DNA of 64,000 nucleotides from Paenibacillus sp. L3-i20. GTDB lineage: Bacteria > Bacillota > Bacilli > Paenibacillales > Paenibacillaceae. Shown one piece after another: positions 1 to 7,742 of the stretch (position 1 is its first letter; each line of letters opens with the position of its first letter). Below the pieces are notes generated by a model. The model ran no database searches, had not been told where the DNA came from, and saw nothing but the letters and a program-made list of their open reading frames with translations. The DNA lies in contig NZ_BQME02000002.1 of assembly GCF_022180385.2 (NCBI RefSeq), positions 558,001 to 622,000 of the forward strand, written 5' to 3'. The position numbers and the translations under genes are program-made.

Positions 1-1
1 C

Positions 2-214
2 AAACAATTCCGCTTGCCAACAATCTCTACTGGAGAAAAGTCACTTATTCAAATGACTGGGAAAATGATAGCCCTCATCTTACGGACAAGGTGGGGGCTA
101 TTTGTCGCATACTTTTCAATTGTGGGTTATATTGGATTACTACTTGAAAAAGGATTTTCAAAAAAATTGCAGACATTAAAGCTAAAAGTTGTCTCTCGTT
201 ATCTAACTAAATAA
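2..214 (+). CDS. 3' end of an unidentified membrane protein gene (cut by window edge)
   Basis: The reading frame is open from the first base to a TAA at 212-214, so this is the C-terminal 70 residues of a gene that begins upstream of the window. It contains one probable membrane segment (roughly WGLFVAYFSIVGYIGLLLE) followed by a Lys-rich tail (FSKKLQTLKLKVVSRYLTK), consistent with a last helix and a cytoplasmic end. An internal TTG at 14 could mimic a start, but nothing like a ribosome site precedes it. I do not recognise the family from this fragment. A small sigma-factor-like remnant starts 25 bases downstream. Confidence 0.45.
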   Translation, partial: KQFRLPTISTGEKSLIQMTGKMIALILRTRWGLFVAYFSIVGYIGLLLEKGFSKKLQTLKLKVVSRYLTK

Positions 215-239
215 GAGGGAAGGGAGCTAACGATGCAAC

Positions 240-296
240 ATGGATATACATAAACTCGTTAAAAAGGCACAAAAGGGCAGCGATAAGGCATTATGA
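240..296 (+). pseudogene. 18-codon remnant resembling the N-terminus of an ECF sigma factor
   Basis: From ATG 240 the frame reads MDIHKLVKKAQKGSDKAL and then TGA. This is the typical opening of extracytoplasmic-function sigma factors (helix 1 of region 2), but the rest of the gene is missing. The stop overlaps the start of the next gene as ATGA (293-296), so the fragment may still serve as a translational coupling leader. A GGGAG motif lies upstream at about 222-226. The family call is by sequence resemblance only. A chance short frame is possible. Confidence 0.45.
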
Positions 297-583
297 AAAT
301 GAATCGAATTGTCGCACTTACAATTGCATTAAGCTTATTGACAGCAATGCCTGCAATAGCAACATCTCCTAGTGGAGGTAACGGAAGTTATGATGGTACG
401 GAAGTCGTTCAGTATACGGAATTGGATCCGACTATTAAAGAAGCAGCAGAAAAAGCAATGGTTCAATACAGTAATGGAAAATCGTTTCAACTTGAGAATG
501 CGATTATGGAAGAATACTTTGTAGATGAGAAGAAAAAAACAATCGTTGGCCAAATGTCAGAAAAAAATATAGTATTAGACTGA
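293..583 (+). CDS. small secreted protein of unknown function (96 aa)
   Basis: The protein begins with a clear Sec signal peptide (MKMNRIVALTIALSLLTAMPAIA, cleavage probably after ATA or AIA near residue 23). About 70 charged residues follow, with an Asn/Gly/Ser-rich start and an acidic, Lys-rich helical-looking body (LDPTIKEAAEKAMVQYSNGK). No lipobox cysteine and no known domain were recognised. Its ATG overlaps the stop of a sigma-factor-like remnant, suggesting it was once the second gene of a sigma-factor operon. It is followed by a strong intrinsic terminator at 661. Function unknown. Confidence 0.6.
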   Translation: MKMNRIVALTIALSLLTAMPAIATSPSGGNGSYDGTEVVQYTELDPTIKEAAEKAMVQYSNGKSFQLENAIMEEYFVDEKKKTIVGQMSEKNIVLD

Positions 584-660
584 AAAATATTTTATCTAAA
601 GTACGAAAAAACTTTTACTTCGTGTATATCATTAAATGTAAATAAGAAGTAGTACTTCTT

Positions 661-707
661 AGACCATTCATCACTGAGATCTCATTGATGAATGGTCTTT
701 TTGTTTT
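661..707 (+). terminator. intrinsic terminator after the small secreted protein
   Basis: A 13-bp perfect stem (AGACCATTCATCA at 661-673 with TGATGAATGGTCT at 686-698) is followed by TTTTGTTTTT. Confidence 0.9.
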
Positions 708-775
708 TGGACAATAGAGATACTTGAGGGTATTAATTGCTATTTTTAAAGAAATAAAGTAGTAGACTGGGGATG

Positions 776-808
776 GGATTAAACTAACGGGCAGTATAGT
801 TCAACAAT
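776..808 (+). repeat. dispersed intergenic repeat, unit A
   Basis: Core TTAAACTAACGGGCAG followed by TATAGTTCAACAA. Related units occur near 2016, 2576, 2641, 3383, 6144 and 6285, always between genes. This copy sits in the 324-base gap between the small secreted protein and the DUF4037 gene. Nothing else is evident in that gap besides the terminator at 661. Confidence 0.6.
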
Positions 809-907
809 AATGATTTATTAACTTTACATTGCGTTTAGCTTATGTTGAAATAATGAGAATGAGCTTAAAAATGATGTTTGTGGTTGATGGACTTGGAGGA
901 ATGGGGA

Positions 908-1987
908 ATGTCTTTTATTAAAGGTATAGAATTATGCTGTCGATTTCATATGGAAATCGTTGAGCCTGTAATGATGGAGAATTACTCTTTCTTGTCCTAT
1001 TCATCGGCTCTAATTGGTCCAGGTAGCGAAGTGCTCGGATATGATACGGAAATGTCGACTGATCACGATTGGGTGCCTAGAGTATATCTTTTTCTTAACC
1101 AACTAGATATCGGATATTCAGAACAAATAGAATCAACTCTGCACGAGCGAGCCCCGGAACGGTTCTATGGCTTCCCCGTTGATATAAAGAAGAGCGTAAT
1201 TACAACGGTGCCGAGGTTCATCGAAAGTTACCTGGCTGTTAACAAAGATGAACGATTAGAACCAGTAGATTGGTTAACGTTTCCTTCACAGTCACTTCTC
1301 GAAATAACACGTGGGGAAGTTTATAGGGACGATAATGGTCAACTTTCCACATTACGCAAACAATTCGAATATTACCCTCATGATATTTGGTTGTATCTTA
1401 TGGCATCAAGTTGGCAGCGAATCGGTCAAGAAGAACATCTGATGCTTCGTTCGGGTTTTATAGGTGACGAAATTGGCTCAGCTATTATCGCTTCACGCCT
1501 TGTCCGCGACATCATAAATCTCTGCTTTCTCATGGAGCGTCAATATGCACCCTATCCAAAATGGTTTGGTACTGCATTTAAAAGATTGAAATGTTCTGAT
1601 CAAATAATGTCTCACCTTTGGACTGCTCAAACGGCAGTTACATGGAGGGAACGCGAGCATGCTTTGAATAATGCTTACAAACATCTATCAAGTATGCACA
1701 ACGGACTAGGGATCACTGAAAGGATTCCTGATGACGTTTCATACTTTTTTGATCGTCCCTTTAAAGTAATGAACGGTGAAGAAATTGCTAGCCTCATCGC
1801 AAATCAAATTGTGGATACAGATATTCAACAGTTATCCCAAAAACGTTTGATTGGTAACATAGACCAGATAACAGACAACACAGACTTCAGAAAAATGGAT
1901 AGATGGGCTGATGGTGAAGGGGTAAGTGCAAGAAATGCTTTGAAAAAACTATTTAACCCCAGATTGTTACCTAAAAAGGATCAATAG
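908..1987 (+). CDS. DUF4037 family protein (nucleotidyltransferase-fold, 359 aa)
   Basis: The start at 908 (MSFIKGIELC) was chosen because GGAGGA at 895-900 lies 7 bases upstream; an in-frame GTG/ATG further upstream has no such site. The family hallmark is near residue 40-60: a GPGSEVLGYDTEMSTDHDW stretch, which looks like the G-S and D-x-D signature of a polymerase-beta-type nucleotidyltransferase fold. The C-terminal half is helical and carries the conserved YAPYPKWFGTAFKRL segment typical of DUF4037. Length agrees with the family. The substrate is unknown. It stands alone between intergenic repeats, so context gives no pathway. Family call is firm, catalytic activity is inferred. Confidence 0.8.
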   Translation: MSFIKGIELCCRFHMEIVEPVMMENYSFLSYSSALIGPGSEVLGYDTEMSTDHDWVPRVYLFLNQLDIGYSEQIESTLHERAPERFYGFPVDIKKSVITTVPRFIESYLAVNKDERLEPVDWLTFPSQSLLEITRGEVYRDDNGQLSTLRKQFEYYPHDIWLYLMASSWQRIGQEEHLMLRSGFIGDEIGSAIIASRLVRDIINLCFLMERQYAPYPKWFGTAFKRLKCSDQIMSHLWTAQTAVTWREREHALNNAYKHLSSMHNGLGITERIPDDVSYFFDRPFKVMNGEEIASLIANQIVDTDIQQLSQKRLIGNIDQITDNTDFRKMDRWADGEGVSARNALKKLFNPRLLPKKDQ

Positions 1988-2015
1988 TTCAAATCCAAAA
2001 GCTTCAACGGTGGCC

Positions 2016-2080
2016 ATTAAACTAACGGTACACGATAGTTCAATCGCGACATGACGGCAGCCGGCACACGACCGGCTGAT
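2016..2080 (+). repeat. dispersed intergenic repeat, unit B with hairpin
   Basis: Reads ATTAAACTAACGGTACACG then ATAGTTCAATCG, a diverged copy of unit A. It is followed by a GC-rich hairpin GCAGCCGG-loop-CCGGCTG near 2054-2076. It lies between the DUF4037 gene and the next hypothetical gene. Confidence 0.5.
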
Positions 2081-2165
2081 GTTGTCCGTGGCAGTTATGT
2101 GTGGATATGAATACTTACAGTAAGGTATATGTTATGGTTGGATGTGTAGGAATGAGGGAGTAAGA

Positions 2166-2573
2166 TTGAAGGGCTCACACGAATTTGTAACAAAAAAAGC
2201 AATTGAAAGTCTCACTGCGAAATTGAAACTTCCTGTAGATCGGGAGTATCAAGATTGGGAAGTCGAGATTGCAAATTCATCAAGGGTAGGCGAGTTTGTC
2301 TCGTTTTATGAAAGTGCTAAACTAAGCCAAGAAGAAAAATTCGCGCTAATGAGCCTTATTATTTCATCTTTTGATGACGCACTATCAGAGGGAAATGTCG
2401 AGGAAGGGATTTGGGATAAGATAAAGAGATTTTTGATACATAATATTGATTTACATAGAAAAACTATCTTGTATTGGTCGCTAGTTGACAGAGAACTTGA
2501 TGATTGTTTTTTTGTTACACAGTTTATGAGAGAGCTTTTCGAGAATGGAAATTTCAGAAAAAAAGATATGTGA
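2166..2573 (+). CDS. hypothetical protein, 135 aa
   Basis: A TTG start at 2166 (MKGSHEFVTKKAIESL) is preferred because GGGAG at 2156-2160 precedes it by 5 bases; the frame is open a little further upstream. The protein looks soluble, acidic and mostly helical, without signal peptide or membrane segment. Features include a lysine-rich N-terminus and a C-terminal RELDDCFFVTQFMRELFENG helix. I do not recognise a family. Position among intergenic repeats and near mobile debris suggests accessory gene content; an immunity-type role is possible but is not supported by sequence evidence. Confidence 0.6.
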   Translation: MKGSHEFVTKKAIESLTAKLKLPVDREYQDWEVEIANSSRVGEFVSFYESAKLSQEEKFALMSLIISSFDDALSEGNVEEGIWDKIKRFLIHNIDLHRKTILYWSLVDRELDDCFFVTQFMRELFENGNFRKKDM

Positions 2574-2575
2574 TC

Positions 2576-2672
2576 ACGCTAACGCGAACTATAGTTCAAT
2601 AACTAGGGGAGCAGTTCGTCGCGGCAGCTGCTCTTTTTGTCATTAAGCTATTGGGCAGGATAACGCAATAGA
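2576..2672 (+). repeat. composite intergenic repeat, units C and D around a hairpin
   Basis: Two half-units (ACGCTAACGCGAACTATAGTTCAATAA at 2577 and CATTAAGCTATTGGGCAGGATAACGCAATAGAG at 2641) flank a GGAGCAG...CTGCTC hairpin followed by TTTTTG (about 2608-2638). The arrangement suggests a small mobile or regulatory intergenic element that also provides a terminator. Confidence 0.5.
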
Positions 2673-2761
2673 GAAATTTTTTATTAAACCAAACTCGCTC
2701 TTTAATAGTTATTTTATTGCATTTATGATAATAGGAAAAAGAAGAGAGAAGTGACGACTCA

Positions 2762-3304
2762 ATGATTATAGAACATCCTAGTATTATTCTAGTTACAGGA
2801 ATAATGGCAAGCGGAAAATCTACAGTTGCGCAGTTACTTTCCGAACGGTTTGAGAAATCAGTGCATTTACGGGGGGATATCTTTCGGAAAATGATAGTTA
2901 AAAACCGCAAAGAGGTACAACCAAACGCTGGAAAAGACGAGATGGATCAATTACGGCTCCGGTATCGACTGGCCGCACAGTCTGCGGATGCCTATTTTCA
3001 AGCCGGATTTACAGTTGTAGTTCAGGATGTTGTGATTGGTCCAATGCTGAGCGATTTTATTTCTTTAATCCAAAGTCGCCCCTTCTATGTTGTTGTTCTT
3101 TGTCCGAACTCGTCTGTCGTCACACACAGGGAAGATGCCCGATTAAAAAAAGGATATGGTGCTTGGACGGTGGAAGAGTTGGACAGTCTGTTACGGAATG
3201 AAACTCCCCGAATAGGGATGTGGTTGGACTCATCCGAATTGACCCCTGAAGAAACCGTTAATGAAATAATTACCAGATTGCAAGATGAGGCAATTCTAAC
3301 ATAG
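2762..3304 (+). CDS. P-loop NTPase, small-molecule kinase-like (180 aa)
   Basis: The N-terminus holds a Walker A motif (residues about 12-19, GIMASGKST) directly after a hydrophobic beta strand, the layout of AAA_33 or chloramphenicol-phosphotransferase-like kinases. A DIFRKM segment follows (LRGDIFRKM, substrate/Mg region), then a Walker-B-like VVVQDVV strand, and Arg-rich EDARLKKGYG that would form the lid. Length is usual for this group. The phosphate acceptor cannot be read from sequence; antibiotic, nucleoside or sugar are all possible. It is a single gene with its own terminator at 3329. No upstream partner is evident. Confidence 0.75.
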   Translation: MIIEHPSIILVTGIMASGKSTVAQLLSERFEKSVHLRGDIFRKMIVKNRKEVQPNAGKDEMDQLRLRYRLAAQSADAYFQAGFTVVVQDVVIGPMLSDFISLIQSRPFYVVVLCPNSSVVTHREDARLKKGYGAWTVEELDSLLRNETPRIGMWLDSSELTPEETVNEIITRLQDEAILT

Positions 3305-3328
3305 TTGATTAAACGGAAACGGTACTTG

Positions 3329-3371
3329 AAAGGGATCACTCACTGTTGTTGCAGTTTGCTGATCCCTTTTG
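3329..3371 (+). terminator. intrinsic terminator after the P-loop kinase gene
   Basis: AAAGGGATCA (3329) pairs with TGATCCCTTTT (3360-3370). Confidence 0.85.
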
Positions 3372-3378
3372 TTCACTG

Positions 3379-3406
3379 AAGTAAAGGGCAGGATAGTGGA
3401 ATAGAG
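3379..3406 (+). repeat. dispersed intergenic repeat, unit E (partial)
   Basis: GTAAAGGGCAGGATAGTGGAATAGAG resembles the right part of unit D (GGGCAGGATAACGCAATAGAG). It again follows a terminator hairpin. Confidence 0.45.
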
Positions 3407-3449
3407 TTAGAATGAAAATAATGTAGGTTCATGGTATTCTTTAGGTAAA

Positions 3450-3795
3450 TGAATCAATTTCATAATTATAAAGCCCTACTATGACTAGCTTCTTAAGGCA
3501 TAGAAAAAGGAGTACCTCCCCAAATCTCGAATAGGTAAAGTAACCACACCATACCGAAAGAGAAAAGGAGGACTCCCTATGTCATATATACGACACGAGA
3601 GCTTGTTTACCCTGCAAGAGCTATATGAAATGGAACAAAAAAATCGTTTTTGTGAGATTTTCTCTACCATCGATATTACTCCTATCTTGCGTTTGGTTAG
3701 GAAAACTTCTCTTTATGGTGCTCCCATCGAAGTGAATTACAGAGCAATGGTCTATTCTTTAATCGTTAGGATCGTTGAACGCATTCCTACAATAG
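3450..3795 (+). mobile_element. 5' fragment of an IS1182-family element (transposase N-terminus at 3579)
   Basis: The left terminal repeat TGAATCAATTTCATAA (3450-3465) is identical to both ends of the element at 11509-12189. The transposase frame starts at ATG 3579 (MSYIRHESLFTLQELYEMEQ) with a GGAGGA site and reads about 72 residues of the N-terminal domain, ending inside VERIPTI. It then breaks at about 3795, where a TAG and unrelated transposon sequence begin. The 130-base leader matches the second copy almost base for base. It is a fragment without DDE residues and cannot be active. The downstream junction is directly with a Tn554-type gene fragment. Confidence 0.8.
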
Positions 3796-4131
3796 TCTCG
3801 CAAAGCAAAGACCATACAAAGAGTGAATGAATCGATTAGGCGGCTTGTAAAAGCCAAAGAGAGCATCAATTTTAATAGTGTGGCAACCGATGCAGGCGTA
3901 AGCAAAGCAACGCTCTATAACAATCCTGAGATACGTGGGCGTATTGAATCGCTTCGTCAGCAGCAAGCTCAAGTGCCGACACCAAAACAAATCAAGAGAG
4001 AGATGGATGAAAACAATAAGGATGCTATTATTGCTTCGCTTAAACGTAAGATGAAGAAGCTCGAAGATGAAAATAAAAAATTACGAGAACAACTTAAGTT
4101 TTCATATGCGGAGGTCTATCAAAGGATTTGA
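3796..4131 (+). pseudogene. 5'-truncated Tn554-type TnpC / DUF6262 protein
   Basis: The open frame after the TAG at 3793 reads SRKAKTIQRVNESIRRLVKA and continues with the helix-turn-helix-like NFNSVATDAGVSKATLYNNP and a C-terminal coiled coil (IIASLKRKMKKLEDENKKLREQL). This is the conserved layout of TnpC/DUF6262 proteins that accompany the tyrosine recombinases TnpA and TnpB of Tn554-like transposons. Those partners are absent and the N-terminus is replaced by an IS1182 fragment, so it is a leftover. A GTG at 3823 could start a 102-residue product, but I see no good ribosome site. Confidence 0.7.
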
Positions 4132-4158
4132 GAGAATGTATGTTGAACTTTTCAACAC

Positions 4159-4182
4159 TCCCACTTTCAGTGGGATATTTTT
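4159..4182 (+). terminator. short intrinsic terminator after the tnpC fragment
   Basis: TCCCAC-TTTCA-GTGGGA (4159-4175) is followed by TATTTTT. The next 265 bases up to 4449 contain no recognisable gene; a 31-codon open stretch (near 4304-4395) shows no family resemblance. Confidence 0.7.
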
Positions 4183-4449
4183 AAGTTCGTAGTTTTCATA
4201 TATAATAAGAACTGACGTTCTATTTATTGGGGGTAGTTTATTACCCTATTTTCAGATATGATCATTGTTGTTTTACCTTATTCGGATGGAAAAACAAACA
4301 TGAGGTAATCCACGTGCATTTGATAAATGGCGTTTCCCTAAAGATAATTCCCCAAGAGATATTTTGTGGTTGAAATTTGCGGAAGTAACTAGTTGAATCA
4401 TGACTTTCGAACTTAAGGTATGTGGACAACCTAATAAGGAGGAAAATGA

Positions 4450-5214
4450 ATGAGTGAATGGTTTACAGTTGAACAAATTGATGAAGACACATATGTGATA
4501 AGTGAGTATAAGCATTGGGAGGAGACACACTGTTATCTGCTAAATGGAACAGAAAGAAGTTTGTTAATTGATACGGGAATGGGAATTGATAACATAAAGG
4601 AAATTGTTAATCAATTAACAGACAAACCTGTTATAGCACTTCCCACCCATACTCACTGGGATCATATCGGAGGTTTGCAATATTTCGATGAGTTTTATGT
4701 TCATGAAGATGAAGAAGAGTGGATAAACGGCAATTTCCCATTAACTCTTGAATATATTAAAAGTCTTGTAATTGAAGAACCTTGCGATTTTCCATCTGAT
4801 TTTGATCTTGATAAGTATGAGATTTTTCAAGGCCAGCCCTCGAAAGTATTAAAAGATGGAGATATTATCGATTTAGGCAATAGAAAATTAAAAGTAATTC
4901 ATACACCTGGGCATGCGCCAGGGCACATATGTCTTTATGAGGAGGCTAGGGAGTATCTATACTCAGGCGATTTAATTTATATTGGTAAGCTTACTGCATT
5001 TTTCCCTACAAGTGATCCTGTTATTTATAATAATTCAATAAAGAAAATTCTTCCCTTACCTGTAAAGAAAATCTTATCAGCGCACCATGATTTAAATGTC
5101 CCTTTATCTATTATTTCTGAGATAAGTGAAGCTTTTGATGATTTGAAAATAAAAGGAAAGCTAAAGCAAGGTAGTGGAACTTTCTCGTATCCTAACTTCG
5201 AAATAGAGATATAA
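4450..5214 (+). CDS. MBL-fold metallo-hydrolase (254 aa)
   Basis: The start is fixed by AAGGAGGA 5-12 bases before ATG 4450. The core metal-binding motif THTHWDHIGG (residues about 59-68) supplies H-x-H-x-D-H. Further ligands fit the family pattern: HTPGHAPGH near residue 155, the GD of LYSGDLIYIG near 175, and SAHHD near 217. The fold is that of glyoxalase-II/RNase-Z-like hydrolases, with a dinuclear zinc site. No signal peptide is present, so it acts in the cytosol. Substrate unknown; flanking genes give no hint. Its own terminator lies at 5251. Confidence 0.85.
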   Translation: MSEWFTVEQIDEDTYVISEYKHWEETHCYLLNGTERSLLIDTGMGIDNIKEIVNQLTDKPVIALPTHTHWDHIGGLQYFDEFYVHEDEEEWINGNFPLTLEYIKSLVIEEPCDFPSDFDLDKYEIFQGQPSKVLKDGDIIDLGNRKLKVIHTPGHAPGHICLYEEAREYLYSGDLIYIGKLTAFFPTSDPVIYNNSIKKILPLPVKKILSAHHDLNVPLSIISEISEAFDDLKIKGKLKQGSGTFSYPNFEIEI

Positions 5215-5250
5215 CATTACAACTCTTAAAGGTTGACCATAGACAAGTTA

Positions 5251-5291
5251 AAAGGGCTGCGGATAAATAAATCTGCATCCCTTAATTTTTT
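5251..5291 (+). terminator. intrinsic terminator after the MBL gene
   Basis: AAGGGCTGCGGA pairs imperfectly with TCTGCATCCCTT, followed by AATTTTTTT. Confidence 0.7.
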
Positions 5292-5346
5292 TATGAAAAG
5301 ACCAAACTTGTAACGTCTAGCCAAGAGCAAAGGGGGAATTTCGTAC

Positions 5347-6000
5347 ATGAATAATAAGAAAAAAAACATAAAAATAGAAAAGCCAAAAATATTTCTAAGT
5401 GAACTACCTGTATTTACACAACTAGAAATACAGTCCAATGATTTTTTTGAAATGGGAATGATTGTCGATTGTGTGATTGAAGATCAAGAGGCTAATAAAG
5501 TTACTTTTGATAAAATCATCTTTAAAAATGTAACATTTACAGAATCAACTTTAACAGGAGTTGAACTTACAGATGTTATATTTGAACAATGCGATCTGTC
5601 TAATGTAGATTTTAGCGATGCCATCATCCATAGAACAGAATTCAAAGAATGCAAAATGATTGGGACTAATTTATCAAGAGGAACACTTAGAAATGTTTTA
5701 TTTGATAGTTGTATAGCCGACTATGCAACATTCAGATTTGCAAACACAAAGCAAGTTATTATTCAAGATAGTTCTCTATGCAAAACGGATTTTAGTTTTT
5801 CTAAATTACAAAAAATTGAATTGTTTCGTTCCAATATAGATCAGGCTCAATTTTCAGGTACAGAGTTAGACGGTATTGATTTAAGCGATTGTGAATTTAA
5901 TGGACTAGGCGTGGACGTGACTAATTTGCAAGGTTGCACTATTTCTCGTGAACAAGCTTATATATTCGCAAATTTATTTGGACTCATTGTTAAAGAATAA
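5347..6000 (+). CDS. pentapeptide-repeat protein (217 aa)
   Basis: From about residue 45 to 190 the sequence follows the A(D/N)LXX beat, for example CDLSNVDFSDA, CKMIGTNLSRGTL, SLCKTDFSFSKL, SNIDQAQFSGTELDGIDLSDCEF. This predicts a right-handed quadrilateral beta helix. Length and two blocks of coils are close to Qnr/McbG-type proteins that mimic DNA and protect gyrase, but the N-terminal 35 residues and C-terminal helix (SREQAYIFANLFGLIVKE) do not prove such a role. GGGGGA at about 5332-5337 sets the start. No topoisomerase or toxin neighbour is present. Repeat family certain, function not. Confidence 0.85.
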   Translation: MNNKKKNIKIEKPKIFLSELPVFTQLEIQSNDFFEMGMIVDCVIEDQEANKVTFDKIIFKNVTFTESTLTGVELTDVIFEQCDLSNVDFSDAIIHRTEFKECKMIGTNLSRGTLRNVLFDSCIADYATFRFANTKQVIIQDSSLCKTDFSFSKLQKIELFRSNIDQAQFSGTELDGIDLSDCEFNGLGVDVTNLQGCTISREQAYIFANLFGLIVKE

Positions 6001-6001
6001 T

Positions 6002-6079
6002 CTATTAAATAATCAGAAATCTTATTATGTCGATATTGTTTGCGAGGATGAATCGGGTGCGGATGTGCCGGAATGGTAA
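6002..6079 (+). pseudogene. C-terminal coding scrap of an unidentified protein
   Basis: A frame with no start reads LLNNQKSYYVDIVCEDESGA then DVPEW and TAA at 6077-6079. The acidic, compositionally protein-like tail suggests the end of a deleted gene. No family is assigned and a chance frame is possible. The rest of 6001-6471 holds a terminator and repeat units only. Confidence 0.25.
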
Positions 6080-6166
6080 TTTCCAATCTTGTTTGAAGGA
6101 GGACTTCTGTTACCGCTTTCCGATTACTGAAGAATGTCATATTCAACGGGGAACGATAGTTAAACA

Positions 6167-6217
6167 TAAAGAGTTCCACATATTAGTCATGTACAATATG
6201 TAGAACTCTTTATTTTA
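6167..6217 (+). terminator. intrinsic terminator, long stem
   Basis: TAAAGAGTTC (from 6167) pairs with GAACTCTTTA (ending 6212); an inner ACATATT/AATATGT extends the stem. TTTTAT follows. A degenerate repeat unit (AACGGGGAACGATAGTTAAAC, 6144) immediately precedes it. Confidence 0.75.
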
Positions 6218-6271
6218 TCTGACTTTCTTAAAGTTAGCTCTTGATAAACTAGGAAAATAAAGTACTAGACT

Positions 6272-6313
6272 GGTGCCCGTTGGTTAAGCTAACGGGCAGT
6301 TTAGTTGAACAAT
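6272..6313 (+). repeat. dispersed intergenic repeat, unit F
   Basis: TTAAGCTAACGGGCAG then TTTAGTTGAACAAT. Its left side contains CCGTTGG...CTAACGG, giving a short inverted repeat. It is the closest copy to unit A, about 5.5 kb away. Confidence 0.6.
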
Positions 6314-6471
6314 GTATAGAAAATTTAGTTATAATCAAGGTCGCCCAATCTTCAATTATTTGCTGTGTTAAGATATTCTGTAAACCGTAAGGAACTCAAG
6401 GGCTAGTGTTATTTTGCTTTAAAGTACCGTTTACACATTGTTCCTGTACAATGTGAATTAGGGGGATAGTC

Positions 6472-6600
6472 ATGGCTGAGAAGTTTAAGATAGATTCTGA
6501 ACTCATTTGGCTTGATGCTTTGAATGAAAAGGGGGATACTACCCTTCCTAAAGGGATATTAGACCGCAATGGATCCAGAACTGTAATCAGCCTATTCTGA
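6472..6600 (+). CDS. small open frame, 42 aa, possibly truncated
   Basis: ATG 6472 follows a GGGGGA site by 5 bases and opens MAEKFKIDSELIWLDALNEK, ending ...RTVISLF with TGA at 6598, exactly where IS1182-like sequence begins. It may be the N-terminal piece of a gene cut by that insertion. No family was recognised. The good ribosome site is the main support. Confidence 0.35.
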   Translation: MAEKFKIDSELIWLDALNEKGDTTLPKGILDRNGSRTVISLF

Positions 6601-7045
6601 GAAAGATAATATCCAATATGCCATCCACAGCGAATTACAATTAGTGTAAAAATTAGACCCTAATATTACACAAAGAACTCGAAAAAAAGAAGATGAATTT
6701 GAGTTTAATAAAGATGCAGGTATGTACGTTTGTAAATCTGGACATATGGCGATTCGCAAAGCACGCACAGGGAAGAAAGGTATCAATGAAAACCAAAAGG
6801 ATACCTACATGTTTGATATTGGAAAATGCAAAATATGCCCTATGAGAGATGGGTGTTATAGAGAAGGAGCGAAAAGTAAAACCTTTTCTGTAACCATCAA
6901 ATCGACAGAACATAAAGAACAAGAGGTATTTCAAAATAGCGATGATTTCAAAGAGAAATCGAAAGAGCGTTATAAAATTGAGGAAAAAAATAGTGAACTC
7001 AAACACAGACACGGGTATGATGTGGCATCCTCCTCAGGTCTAAAT
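6601..7045 (+). pseudogene. C-terminal fragment of an IS1182-family transposase
   Basis: The frame reads SEKDNIQYAIHSELQLV, an in-frame TAA, then KLDPNITQRTRKKEDEFEFN and on through KSGHMAIRKARTGKKG, the zinc-ribbon-like CKICPMRDGCYREGAKSKT and the conserved end ELKHRHGYDVASSSGL. The last segment contains the catalytic-Glu helix region of IS1182 transposases. It lacks the N-terminal half and the very C-terminus. Open sequence to 7141 beyond GL is not transposase-like. Whether it came from the same element as the 5' fragments at 3450 and 11509 cannot be told, because they do not overlap. Confidence 0.75.
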
Positions 7046-7173
7046 AGCCTCTCGGCATTCGCCGAAGTAGATGGGACAAGGGTTCCCTCGTTCCACCAAA
7101 CATGTCTTCCTCCTACTTTCATAGGGGATCTTTTATTTTAGCCACAAACCTAACTGGAAAATAGTTAGGGATT

Positions 7174-7666
7174 ATGGCGAATTTCTTTAAAAAACACTTG
7201 ACTTTATACTCATTTTTCCAGAATCGCGTGAAAAGGGCTACTGCCTATCCCCGAAGCAAATCCACTTGCGATTGTCGCGCCCAAGGCCTTGCAGATTGCA
7301 ACTATCATCGAATTTATGCCCAGCCTGATTGCAATTTAGGTTGGGACAGCTCCAGAGAAAAGCACTTTACAATATATGGTCTCTGCAGCGAACAGCAAGC
7401 ACGATTTACCCTTGTACCCTAGACTGCACCCTGCTTCCCGGCATGATGCGGTCAGTTTGGTCATGAGCACAGTTGAATTCAAGCAATGTTTCACCTTAGG
7501 CACGGTAGACAAAATGCTTCTCGATGCCGCTCATGATGCGGAAGCGATCTACCTGCTTCTCGATCAAGCAGCAATCTGGAAACTCCAAATCCAGTTATTC
7601 GGATATCCGATAACTTCTGGTATTGATCATCTCGTCGGTAAACAACCATCGAAAAAAGAGTGGTGA
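7174..7666 (+). pseudogene. frameshifted DDE transposase fragment
   Basis: Two overlapping frames give one protein. The first (from about 7220) reads CRAQGLADCNYHRIYAQPDC then GWDSSREKH. After a frameshift near 7370 the second continues MVSAANSKHDLPLYPRLHPA, SRHDAVSLV and VDKMLLDAAHDAEAIYLLLD. The LLDAAHDA motif is the second catalytic Asp region common in IS4/IS1182-like DDE transposases. Both ends are missing. Family not resolved further. Confidence 0.6.
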
Positions 7667-7742
7667 TGCAAAAGAGAAAATCCCATACGCTATTGATTGT
7701 AAGGAATTTTGACCCGATGGATAAAGAAACTTAACTGTCCTC

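Noticed and set aside
6653..7012. Minus-strand Phe-rich frame opposite the IS1182 fragment
   Set aside because: The plus strand gives clear transposase similarity; the opposite frame is an AT-rich shadow.
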